61,481 nt of DNA from JBCDLI01 sp038745535. Lineage in GTDB: Bacteria; Pseudomonadota; Alphaproteobacteria; Rhizobiales; Rhizobiaceae. The stretch's first letter is position 1, and each line of letters opens with the position of its first letter. The stretch lies in assembly GCA_038745535.1 (NCBI GenBank), contig JBCDLI010000010.1, positions 1 to 61,481 of the forward strand. The letters run 5' to 3'. Below, piece by piece: positions 26,008-33,889 of the stretch. The translations under genes were made by a program, and so were the position numbers. The notes beneath the pieces were generated by a model. That model saw nothing but the letters and a program-made list of their open reading frames with translations, was not told the DNA's origin and made no database searches.

Positions 26008-27330
26008 TTAAGCCGTCACCATATTGATTGCGGTCTCCGCAGAGACTTCAAATTTCTCACCGGTTGCGCGGTTTTTCACTTCTACCGTTCCCGATTTTAC
26101 GCCGCGCGGACCAATGACGATCTGCCAAGGCAAACCGATGAGGTCCATGGATGCAAACTTTGCGCCGGCGCGTTGGTCCGTGTCGTCTAGCAACGGTTCA
26201 ATGCCAGCTCTTGTGAGCGTGTCATAGATGTCGCCACTCGCTGTGTCGCAGCCCTCGTCACCCGGCTTCATATTGATGAGCCCCGCGCCAAACGGCGCAA
26301 CTTCTGCTGGCCAGATAATTCCATTGTCATCATGCGACGCTTCAATGATCGCCGCAACCAACCGCGATGGCCCAATTCCATAAGAGCCCATCGAAACTGG
26401 AACATCCTTGCCATCCGGCCTTTGAACGCGCGCACCCATGGGCTCTGAATACTTTGTGCCGAAGTGGAAAATATGGCCAACCTCGATGCCGCGGGCCGAA
26501 ACGCGAGCTTCCTCGGTCACGTGGTCCCAATCTTTCTCTTCGTGCATTTCGTCTGTCGCCGCGTAGGGGGTTGTCCACGCGGTCACAATTTCCGCAATTG
26601 CCTCATCATCTTTAAAGTCGACGTTTGCATCGGGCGGCGGCATCCCGAGATAGGCACGGTCGCAAAATACTTCCGATTCTCCGGTGTCGGCTAGGATAAT
26701 AAATTCGTGGCTCAGATCACCGCCGATAGGACCCGTATCGGCACGCATCGGTATCGCCTTCATGCCAAGGCGGCTGAACGTGCGCAGGTATGCCACAAAC
26801 ATACGATTATACGCTGCTTTTGCTGCGTCGTAATTTAGATCGAAGGAATAGGCGTCCTTCATAAGGAATTCGCGACCGCGCATAACGCCAAATCGGGGCC
26901 TGACCTCATCGCGAAATTTCCACTGAATGTGGTACAGGTTCAGGGGCAGGTCCTTGTAGGATTTTACGTAGGACCGAAAAATCTCGGTCACCATTTCCTC
27001 ATTCGTCGGGCCGTAAAGCATGTCGCGACCCTGCCGGTCTTCAATGCGCAACATTTCTTTGCCGTAGTCATCGTAGCGATTGCTCTCGCGCCAAAGTTCA
27101 GCAGACTGGATCGTTGGCATAAGTATCTCGACAGCGCCCGAACGGTTCTGCTCCTCGCGAACAATATCGCAAATCTTGTCCAACACCTTTTTGCCGAGCG
27201 GCAGCCAAGAATAGATCCCTGCTGATTGCTGACGCACCATTCCAGCTCGGAGCATGAGCCGATGAGAAACAATTTCAGCTTCTTTTGGTGTCTCTTTTAG
27301 GATTGGGAGAAAATATCGTGAAAGACGCAT
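26008..27330 (-). CDS. proS: Prolyl-tRNA synthetase, short form
   Basis: Class II aminoacyl-tRNA synthetase of 440 residues. Motif 2 is visible in KFRDEVRPRFGVMRGREFLMKDAYSF and motif 3 in YGIGPSRLVAAIIE, with the C-terminal anticodon-binding domain (WQIVIGPRGVKSGTVEVK). It lacks the insertion editing domain of about 180 residues found in Escherichia ProRS between motifs 2 and 3; this short form is normal for Alphaproteobacteria. A trans-editing enzyme for Ala-tRNA(Pro) would be expected elsewhere. It heads the proS-lolC-lolD transcript. Confidence 0.96.
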   Translation of the reverse strand: MRLSRYFLPILKETPKEAEIVSHRLMLRAGMVRQQSAGIYSWLPLGKKVLDKICDIVREEQNRSGAVEILMPTIQSAELWRESNRYDDYGKEMLRIEDRQGRDMLYGPTNEEMVTEIFRSYVKSYKDLPLNLYHIQWKFRDEVRPRFGVMRGREFLMKDAYSFDLNYDAAKAAYNRMFVAYLRTFSRLGMKAIPMRADTGPIGGDLSHEFIILADTGESEVFCDRAYLGMPPPDANVDFKDDEAIAEIVTAWTTPYAATDEMHEEKDWDHVTEEARVSARGIEVGHIFHFGTKYSEPMGARVQRPDGKDVPVSMGSYGIGPSRLVAAIIEASHDDNGIIWPAEVAPFGAGLINMKPGDEGCDTASGDIYDTLTRAGIEPLLDDTDQRAGAKFASMDLIGLPWQIVIGPRGVKSGTVEVKNRATGEKFEVSAETAINMVTA

Positions 27331-27510
27331 CTGGCCGCCTGGCTTAAATACTCGCGCCGATGGGAATCACTTTGTAGACGGCGTCAAAAATCTAAGATGC
27401 TGTTGCCATAATTACGGAGCGAAAGCCACGGGCGCAAATAATCGCTGTTGACAGGTTCAATCGGCCAAAGGATGGGCCAACTCAGCCAATCGGTGGGAAA
27501 AATGTCGCAG

Positions 27511-27533
27511 TTGTCATATTTTTTTGATGACAA
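27511..27533. promoter_or_regulatory. Inverted repeat, possible operator
   Basis: TTGTCAT (27511-27517) and ATGACAA (27527-27533) form a perfect 7-base inverted repeat around a 9-base AT-rich spacer. It lies about 40-60 bases ahead of the presumed 5' end of the candidate small RNA. The geometry suits a dimeric regulator; I do not recognise the regulator. A stem-loop in RNA is also possible. Confidence 0.35.
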
Positions 27534-27569
27534 AAGCGTTACAAGTCTTTACTAATTATTTCGGACAGC

Positions 27570-27707
27570 ACCCACTTACGGTCGTTGGAAAGTCACGGGT
27601 AGTCTTGGGAGGAAATGGCGTTAGCGCCCATTTGGCTGCAACACATTCGGTGTAAATCGCACCCGTGATTTAGAATGGCAGAGCTCACGCTCTGCCATTC
27701 TTTTTTT
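27570..27707 (+). ncRNA. Candidate small RNA with three-way junction and intrinsic terminator
   Basis: This lies in the only gene-free stretch over 400 bases (27331-27744). No plus-strand coding sequence reaches the strong plus-strand terminator at 27673-27707, so it must end a non-coding transcript. Just ahead, CACGGGT (27594-27600) pairs with ACCCGTG (27661-27667) and encloses two hairpins: 27613-27633 (stem around GGCG-TTAG-CGCC, extended by AAATG/CATTT) and 27641-27653 (ACAC/GTGT). The result is a closed three-way junction plus terminator, probably a trans-acting RNA, since no downstream plus-strand gene exists. The single-stranded GGGAGGAAA at 27608-27615 could pair with pyrimidine-rich targets. 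The 5' end is approximate. It does not fit 6S, SRP RNA, tmRNA or RNase P. Confidence 0.6.
27673..27707 (+). terminator. Intrinsic terminator of the candidate small RNA
   Basis: An 11-bp perfect stem (GAATGGCAGAG / CTCTGCCATTC) with a 6-base loop is followed directly by seven T. It is directional: there is no T run on the opposite strand. This is one of the strongest intrinsic terminators in the window. Confidence 0.9.
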
Positions 27708-27744
27708 GTTCAATGACATAGCGATAGCAAAGTTTTCTTAGGCT

Positions 27745-28014
27745 TTAGCTGGAGTCCGGCACCACGCGCGGCAGATCGTCAAACGAGTAGCCAAGGACCA
27801 CGGTCACGAAGAAATACACCCCAAAGACAACCGCAGAGATTGCTGTCGTCATGAGCATTTTCTTCCCCATCTCGGGACGAACAGGAGCTCCATGTTCAGT
27901 CCCAAGCGTCGCTTCACCATCTTCGGCCTGGCTGCGAACGCCCACGGGCAGAACTGCAAAGAGAACAACCCACCAAATGATAAAAAACAAAGCAATCGCT
28001 GACAGCAATTCCAT
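27745..28014 (-). CDS. DUF1467 family membrane protein
   Basis: An 89-residue protein with two membrane segments (about 4-24 and 54-76). MELLSAIALFFIIWWVVLFAVLPVGVRSQ is the hallmark of DUF1467, which in Alphaproteobacteria almost always sits between the methylmalonyl-CoA epimerase gene and proS, as it does here. Function is unknown. It starts 3 bases after the mce stop. Confidence 0.92.
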   Translation of the reverse strand: MELLSAIALFFIIWWVVLFAVLPVGVRSQAEDGEATLGTEHGAPVRPEMGKKMLMTTAISAVVFGVYFFVTVVLGYSFDDLPRVVPDSS

Positions 28015-28017
28015 CGC

Positions 28018-28422
28018 TTACACCTGCTCCAATTCGATCAGTGTGCCGTCAAAATCCTTCGGGTGAAGGAATAGGACAGGTTTCCCATGAGCCCCGATTT
28101 TAGGTTCCCCGTCACCAAGCACGCGCATGCCGCCGGCTTTCAGCTTATCGCGCGATGCGCAGATGTCGCCGACCTCGTAGCACATGTGGTGGATACCACC
28201 CGACGCATTCTTTTCAAGAAACGCCGAGATCGGTGAATTGTCACCCAACGGTTCCAGAAGCTCGGTCTTTGTATTTTCCAGTTCAACGAACACAACTGTC
28301 ACCCCATGCTCCGGCAACGGGAGTGGGTCAGACACCTGCGCGCCCAACACATCCCGGTACCGAGCCACTGCCACTTCAAGATCAGGTACAGCGATGGCTA
28401 CGTGGTTCAATCGACCAAGCAT
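28018..28422 (-). CDS. mce: Methylmalonyl-CoA epimerase
   Basis: A 134-residue vicinal-oxygen-chelate protein. It has LNHVAIAVPDLEVAVARYRDVLGA at the start, GGIHHMCYEVGDI in the middle and a terminal FDGTLIELEQV, which together supply the His/His/Glu metal ligands. The enzyme interconverts R- and S-methylmalonyl-CoA in propionate breakdown. It is part of the conserved rnj-mce-DUF1467 run, which supports the annotation over other VOC enzymes. Confidence 0.93.
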   Translation of the reverse strand: MLGRLNHVAIAVPDLEVAVARYRDVLGAQVSDPLPLPEHGVTVVFVELENTKTELLEPLGDNSPISAFLEKNASGGIHHMCYEVGDICASRDKLKAGGMRVLGDGEPKIGAHGKPVLFLHPKDFDGTLIELEQV

Positions 28423-28448
28423 GAAGCCTCCAACGTCCAGTTTTCAAT

Positions 28449-30122
28449 CTATATGCGGTCGACGAGGACCGTTACCAAGGGCTTCTTGCCCCAATGCTCT
28501 CGGGCGCTTGCCCGGATCGCACGCGATGCCGCGTCTTCTACCGCCGACAAATCCTTCCGGCGGCCGCGCGGCATGGATTCGACCGCGCCAATAGCGGCGT
28601 CATAGAGCAAATCATCAATGTCTTTACCGGACGGGGACACCGGAGGCACTCCGATTGCGACAAGCTGCGGATCATTGGCAATTTCGTGTTGGCGATTTAA
28701 AATGATGGACATGACGACGTGTCCGGCAAACGACAGCCGTCGCCGGTCCGCAACGCCGGTCTGCGCTTCATCGCCGATAACATGCGCATCTTTGAAGATG
28801 CGCCCATGTGGAACATCGTTACCGATCTCAGGTTCGCCCGGTGCGAGCTTAACGACATCACCATTTCGTACGTCCAGAACCGTCGGAACGCCCTCCTCGC
28901 GCATCAGTGCAGCGTGTGCTGACAAGTGTGCAGCTTCCCCGTGAACCGGAATGCCAATTTTAGGCCTCGCCCAATCATACATTTGACGAAGTTCGCTACG
29001 GCGTGGATGGCCAGATACGTGCACGAGTTCTTCACCATCCTGGACAACGCGAATGCCCATGTCGATCAGCCGGTTGATCGTCTCCAAGATAGGCTTTTCG
29101 TTTCCGGGAATATTGCGCGAGGAATAAACGACAGTATCGCCAGCTGAGAGTGCGATGTTGCGCATTTCATCGCGGCTCAGCTTAGCAAGCGCAGCGCGAG
29201 GCTCACCTTGAGAACCGGTAAGAATGATGACGGCCTTGTCGCGCGGAATATAACCAAATTCTTCCTCGGTAACGAATGGCGGCACATCTTCCATGTAGCC
29301 GAGTTGGTCCGCCACATCGACCACACGCTTCATGGACCTACCGAGAAGCAGTGTCTGACGTCCGGCTTCGGCTGCCGCCATCGCAATTGATTTGATCCTG
29401 CCGACATTGGAAGAAAACGTCGTCACCGCCACACGACCTTCGGCGTCCAAAATCACCTTGCGAAGACCTGCCGACACTTCGCGCTCGGAAGGCGATTCAC
29501 CGTCACGCATGGCGTTTGTCGAATCGCAAATCAGCGCAAGAACGCCCTCATCGCCCAGTTCTCGAAAACGGCTTGCATCGGTAAGTGGTCCCATGGATGG
29601 GTCCGTATCGTTCTTCCAGTCACCCGTGTGTAACACAGTACCCGCAGACGTTCTGATGGCCAGAGAAACCGGTTCAGGGATAGAATGGGTCACAGCGACG
29701 GCTTCAAGATTAAAAGGCCCCACATCAAACCGCGATCCCGGTTTGAAGATTTCGACCGGCATTTCCATCGCCGACATGCCATCACCTGCGGCCTTACTTT
29801 CAAGCATGCCAGCAGCGAAGTCGGTCATTAATACGGGAACCGTCGCCTCGGGCGAAAGCAAAGGATAAAGTGCAAGAAGCGCACCATAGTGATCTTCGTG
29901 CGCGTGGGTAATCACGATGCCTTTAAGCGCCTCGCGACGCTCGATGATGTACTGCACATCTGGCAATACAAGATCGATGCCGGGCAGGTCAGGTCCCGGA
30001 AAGGTGACGCCGCAATCGACAATCATCCACTGGCGATCATTTTCGGGACCCCACCCATAGAGTGCGAAATTCATGCCTATCTCGCCGACACCACCGAGCG
30101 GCACAAACACCAATTCTGTCAT
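28449..30122 (-). CDS. rnj: Ribonuclease J
   Basis: A 557-residue metallo-beta-lactamase/beta-CASP RNase combining 5'-3' exonuclease and endonuclease activity. The metal-binding motif is ITHAHEDHYGAL, followed by HTGDWKND, CDSTNA and the late HVSGHPRRSELRQ and PVHGEAAHL motifs of the beta-CASP domain. I start at the ATG at 30122 (MTELVFVPLGGVGEIGMN); the 11-codon upstream extension from 30155 is not conserved in families I know. It is downstream of birA, separated by 13 bases. Confidence 0.95.
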   Translation of the reverse strand: MTELVFVPLGGVGEIGMNFALYGWGPENDRQWMIVDCGVTFPGPDLPGIDLVLPDVQYIIERREALKGIVITHAHEDHYGALLALYPLLSPEATVPVLMTDFAAGMLESKAAGDGMSAMEMPVEIFKPGSRFDVGPFNLEAVAVTHSIPEPVSLAIRTSAGTVLHTGDWKNDTDPSMGPLTDASRFRELGDEGVLALICDSTNAMRDGESPSEREVSAGLRKVILDAEGRVAVTTFSSNVGRIKSIAMAAAEAGRQTLLLGRSMKRVVDVADQLGYMEDVPPFVTEEEFGYIPRDKAVIILTGSQGEPRAALAKLSRDEMRNIALSAGDTVVYSSRNIPGNEKPILETINRLIDMGIRVVQDGEELVHVSGHPRRSELRQMYDWARPKIGIPVHGEAAHLSAHAALMREEGVPTVLDVRNGDVVKLAPGEPEIGNDVPHGRIFKDAHVIGDEAQTGVADRRRLSFAGHVVMSIILNRQHEIANDPQLVAIGVPPVSPSGKDIDDLLYDAAIGAVESMPRGRRKDLSAVEDAASRAIRASAREHWGKKPLVTVLVDRI

Positions 30123-30135
30123 ATAATTTCCATGG

Positions 30136-30918
30136 TTAGGCTTCGAAGAAAACATCGCCTGCCGAGATTAGCCGTACCCCGGCGCTGCCCGTGTCCAATA
30201 CAAGAAAACCGGAGTCGTCAATCGTGACGAATTGGCCGCTTATCTGCTCGGTCGGGAGGTTTACAACGATTTTGGTCCCTACCCGTGCTGCTCGATCAAG
30301 CCACGCATCGCGCAATTTGTGGAACGCGGTGCCGCGCTTCCATTGGCTCAACCGCTCGGCAAACGCGTTCGTTAGCGCCACGAAAAGCTCTTCAGGGGTC
30401 GCAAGCCAACCGTTTGAGCCAAGTGATGTCGCCTCGTAGTTCAAACCATCTTTGGGAAAAACACCTATGTTGACGCCGAACCCCAAGACAACAGCAAAGA
30501 CGCCATTTGGGAGGGCGCGGCTTTCAACAAGGATGCCGGAACATTTCGCACCATCTATGAGCAGATCATTTGGCCATTTGATCTGTGCTGTCGCTGTCAC
30601 CCATGGCGGTCGCAAATACTCAATGGCATCGTGGAGCGCTAATGAGGCTACGAGAGGCAGCGATCCGACTTCGGCTGGCGTTGCAGGATTGATCAGGAGA
30701 ACTGACGCATAAAGGTTCGCGCCCGGCGACGACCAAGCCCGCCCTCGCCTGCCTTTTCCGGCGGTTTGAACGTCAGCTCTGAGCCAGTGGTTCCCCGTTA
30801 TGTTGACCGCATCTGCGAGTAAGACCGTGTTGGTTGAAGACACACTCTCACGGTGTTCGTGCGTCCAACCAGCATGCACTTTGGCCGCCATTAACGGCTT
30901 CTCGCTTTTTGTCGTCAT
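30136..30918 (-). CDS. birA: Biotin--[acetyl-CoA-carboxylase] ligase
   Basis: A 260-residue monofunctional BirA without the N-terminal DNA-binding domain. ADVQTAGKGRRGRAWSSP is the biotinyl-AMP binding loop, and IKWPNDLLIDGAKCSGILVE the second conserved motif. The chosen ATG overlaps the TGA of the NuoN-like gene (ATGA). This coupling to nuoN is the usual arrangement in Hyphomicrobiales, which shows that the divergent NuoN-like gene still occupies the ancestral nuoN position. Confidence 0.94.
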   Translation of the reverse strand: MTTKSEKPLMAAKVHAGWTHEHRESVSSTNTVLLADAVNITGNHWLRADVQTAGKGRRGRAWSSPGANLYASVLLINPATPAEVGSLPLVASLALHDAIEYLRPPWVTATAQIKWPNDLLIDGAKCSGILVESRALPNGVFAVVLGFGVNIGVFPKDGLNYEATSLGSNGWLATPEELFVALTNAFAERLSQWKRGTAFHKLRDAWLDRAARVGTKIVVNLPTEQISGQFVTIDDSGFLVLDTGSAGVRLISAGDVFFEA

Positions 30919-32321
30919 CGGTACGCCGCTTCTGCAAATCTCGTTGCGACTTCTGCCAATCGTGATGACTGAAAAGCGCCGGCAAGCACCAAAAATCCGC
31001 AAAGTGACCAGACGATGGATAACTCCTTTGCCGGCGGCGATAGCCGCGCAAATGAACCGCCGGTCCATATCTCTCGGATGAAAATGAGCACCCTGAATGC
31101 CATGAGCATCCAGCCAATCGTCGCTGCCACCACAAATGCTAGCTGCTCAAGCGACGTAAACGCTATGAGTTGGTCCCACCTCCCGAAAAATCCAATTGTC
31201 GGCGGAAGGCTGGCAAGACAAACCAATAGAGACGTCAACCAAAAGGCGCCGCTCGGATTATGCGTTGATAGGCCAGCCAGATCAGCGATTTCTTCAACGG
31301 TTCCGATGTCCTCCCGGCGCATCGATAAAAGCACGGCGAACAGACCGAGGACGGTCAAGACAAAGATCGACATCGACAGAACCGCTGTTGAAAAGCCCTG
31401 AAGATTAAAGAGCGCAAGAGGCGCAAGGACAAAGCCAGAGCTGTACGTGGTAAAACCCGCCAGCACTGCCTTCAGACTGGTCGCCAAAAATATCGAAAGC
31501 CCTCCCCAAAGAATGGATGCGCAACACGCCGAAAACGCCACGAATGTAAAAGTAAGACTGGAAGTATCAGCAAAGGCAGGCAGCAGTGTGCTGATCGCTG
31601 CAAACGCGCCGATGGGCGGAAAAACGCATAAGATAAGGACCCGCGGACCGCTTATGGTCCTGACGTGTGGACCAGCCCAAAAGTGGAACGGCACAGCTGC
31701 GAACTTAAAGCCGAGACCCATAAAGATGAGCAGCACGCCGAGATTTGTGACGTCCAAGTCTGCGCCCGCCACCGCATCCCCATTGTTACCAGCAAGCATG
31801 AAACCGACCGCGAAGACCGATGATGCAGTTACAGCGAGCATCGTAAACTGCCGAAAAAACTGCTCACCATCGTCTCGTGTACGCGTTCCCTCGCGGATAA
31901 GAGCGAGCGTCGCGACGGTGATGGTTTCGACGCCTATCCACAGTAGAAGGCTGTGGCCTTGCCTGACAATCAAGAAACAGCCAAGCACACAAAACAGGAC
32001 GACAACGGCGCAACCCGAACTCTTGAAGCGTTCGGTTTTCGCATATCCGGCAATCAGAAAAATCGTAACTATGGCTGCGATGAGCGAAGTCAGCTGAATG
32101 AAAAGCGCTACGGATAATGTCCGGCCACCGCTTTCGTCTGGCTTGCTCGAGTACCATCCTGCGAGGACCAATCCAAAGACGGCCAACAAGATCGCCATTG
32201 CGAGCCCAAACACGGCGTTATCGGTGCTGCGACCTGGAGCAATGATTGACGCGCACAAAAAAAGCGCCGCTGTTCCTGCCAATAACAGTTCGGGAAGATT
32301 GCTGAGCAAAGCGCTATCCAA
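30915..32321 (-). CDS. Divergent NuoN-like antiporter-type subunit
   Basis: A 468-residue protein with about 14 membrane segments. The start LPELLLAGTAALFL, the central FMGLGFKFAAVPFHFWAGP and the late IADLAGLSTHNPSGAFWLTSLLVCLASLPPTIGFFGRW align well with NuoN. Key charges: Glu132 (LWIGVETIT) and Lys206 (GFKFAAVPFH) are kept. The Lys of the APKVA motif is replaced (VFPPIG, Pro236), and the Lys of FFAK is Arg381. The position before birA is the standard nuoN position. It is preceded by equally divergent M- and L-like genes; nuoA to nuoK are absent from this locus. I see a homologue of a proton-pumping subunit with a partly altered charge pathway. Whether it still works in any complex I is unknown. 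Confidence 0.85.
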   Translation of the reverse strand: MDSALLSNLPELLLAGTAALFLCASIIAPGRSTDNAVFGLAMAILLAVFGLVLAGWYSSKPDESGGRTLSVALFIQLTSLIAAIVTIFLIAGYAKTERFKSSGCAVVVLFCVLGCFLIVRQGHSLLLWIGVETITVATLALIREGTRTRDDGEQFFRQFTMLAVTASSVFAVGFMLAGNNGDAVAGADLDVTNLGVLLIFMGLGFKFAAVPFHFWAGPHVRTISGPRVLILCVFPPIGAFAAISTLLPAFADTSSLTFTFVAFSACCASILWGGLSIFLATSLKAVLAGFTTYSSGFVLAPLALFNLQGFSTAVLSMSIFVLTVLGLFAVLLSMRREDIGTVEEIADLAGLSTHNPSGAFWLTSLLVCLASLPPTIGFFGRWDQLIAFTSLEQLAFVVAATIGWMLMAFRVLIFIREIWTGGSFARLSPPAKELSIVWSLCGFLVLAGAFQSSRLAEVATRFAEAAYR

Positions 32322-32354
32322 GTGAAATTAATCGGCTGATTTCGGGGGTCGCCA

Positions 32355-33866
32355 TCAATTCAGCTCTTGTTGCATGGGTGCGCTGTCTTCGATTTTGTCT
32401 TCGACTGAGAAGCGATATTCAGCGATGATGGCCGAAGTCCGCTCGCTAGATATTTCCATGAGGCTCGATGAGCCCGCCCATAACGCGAAGAGAATGACAA
32501 TAATTGGCAAAATCACAATCGCCTCATTCGTTTTTAAATCTGCCAAGGATTTCAAATTCTCTTTCTCTAGCGACCCCAATGCGATGCGTTGAAATTTTCG
32601 CAGCAAGCTGATCGCCAGGATCACCAGTACGATACAAAGGATTAGCCCGGCTGCGGCCAGCGCATCAAATAGCCCGATCAATATCGTCAAAGAAGCGACG
32701 CTGGTGGGAAAAAACGGTGCACTAATCGCTGCAAGCATGAGCAGAAACAAAGCCGATGTGAAAAACGGTAGATTGTTAACAATCCCGCCAAATGCACTGA
32801 TGTCTGCTGCGCCAATGCGCTGAACCATGAAGTGAGCGCACGCGAACAATCCCGCGATGACAAACCCATGTGAAAACAGGGCGAATTGGGCACCCTGCAG
32901 TGCACTTGCATTGGTTGAAAAGACCGCGGCTGCTGCGCACGAAAGTAGAGAAATTGAGACTAAACCGACCAAGCGATGCATATTGGTCTCGCGAACCATG
33001 AACAGTGCTGAGACGGCACCGCTTGCCGCGAAAAATAACATCACCGGCGTCTGCACGTTTTCGGTCATACTGGGAAAGAGAGCCACGTTGAATTGCAACA
33101 GGCCGTAAATTCCAAGCTTGGGCAGAAACAACGCTACGAGGAGTACCGACGGTAGAGGCAAGTTCTCGCAGAGCTTCAAATACCATTCGTGTATCGGCCA
33201 GACGGGCAATAGCAGGGCGAACGACAAGGCCAACACGGTCCACAATATCGCCTGAGCGGCTGTACCAAGCTGATCGCCGTTGAGATCGATGAATGCTGTG
33301 GTGCCGACCGACTGATCCACGAACGCGAACGCCACTGAAAGCGCGAGCAGCGACACAACGATCAACCCGCTGAACGCAGAAGCGCGTTGGCTACGTTCGT
33401 GATCAGCAATCACCATGAAAACGATAAAAACTGCTAAGGAGAAGAAAAGGAAAAATGACAACGCGGTAGTGCTTAAATATACGCCGGCGTTGGCAGCCGA
33501 TATTGCGACGAAGGCCAGCGCTTGGCCCTTTATGCTGTCATTTGGACCGGTTTTCCAAAGGGACAAAATGCAAATTGGCAGAAGTAGCGCCGTAGACAGT
33601 ATGAATAGAAGCGAGACACCGTGCAAACCGAGAGCGCCAAGATATGGCGCGAGCGCAAAATTCTCCAATAACTGCACCTGCGAACTAGCCTCATCGAACG
33701 AGAAAAAGGCGAACAACACAAGCGTAAGCGAAAAGATGGAACTCAGAAGCGCCACTAGCCTTATGTTTTGTCGCTTATAGGGGCGATCATCGGCGGTAAT
33801 CGCAATGAGGAAGAGGCCTGGAAAATTGATCAAAATCAGGAGCGAAAGAAGCGGAACGTCAAACAT
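32355..33866 (-). CDS. Divergent NuoM-like antiporter-type subunit lacking key charged residues
   Basis: A 503-residue protein with about 14 membrane segments. Homology to NuoM is clear from LPVWPIHEWYLKL (canonical MPMWPVHTWLPDAH), PSVLLVALFLPKLGIYGLLQFN, FALFSHGFVIAGLFACAHF and ISAFGGIVNNLPFF. The essential Glu of FYLFFEGGLIP is Ser143 (FFLFFSLAVF), and the essential Lys before MPMWP is Leu219. The DMKKLIAYSS segment of the central half-channel reads TNMHRLVGLVS. A Lys remains at 250 near the position of the third key Lys. In Escherichia NuoM, replacement of Glu144 or Lys234 abolishes activity, so this protein is unlikely to pump protons in the normal way. The intact frame and continued helix pattern argue against a plain pseudogene. 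Confidence 0.83.
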   Translation of the reverse strand: MFDVPLLSLLILINFPGLFLIAITADDRPYKRQNIRLVALLSSIFSLTLVLFAFFSFDEASSQVQLLENFALAPYLGALGLHGVSLLFILSTALLLPICILSLWKTGPNDSIKGQALAFVAISAANAGVYLSTTALSFFLFFSLAVFIVFMVIADHERSQRASAFSGLIVVSLLALSVAFAFVDQSVGTTAFIDLNGDQLGTAAQAILWTVLALSFALLLPVWPIHEWYLKLCENLPLPSVLLVALFLPKLGIYGLLQFNVALFPSMTENVQTPVMLFFAASGAVSALFMVRETNMHRLVGLVSISLLSCAAAAVFSTNASALQGAQFALFSHGFVIAGLFACAHFMVQRIGAADISAFGGIVNNLPFFTSALFLLMLAAISAPFFPTSVASLTILIGLFDALAAAGLILCIVLVILAISLLRKFQRIALGSLEKENLKSLADLKTNEAIVILPIIVILFALWAGSSSLMEISSERTSAIIAEYRFSVEDKIEDSAPMQQELN

Positions 33867-33889
33867 CTACGTGCACCGTAACTACTTGC

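Noticed and set aside
27570..27707. 6S RNA, SRP RNA or tmRNA as identity of the small RNA
   Set aside because: The ends are not complementary as in 6S RNA, the GGAA-containing SRP hairpin is not formed, and there is no tRNA-like end or tag frame.
31447..32097. Plus-strand open frame of 216 codons opposite the NuoN-like gene
   Set aside because: Composition is that of an antisense shadow; the minus strand encodes a clear multi-helix membrane protein with operon context.
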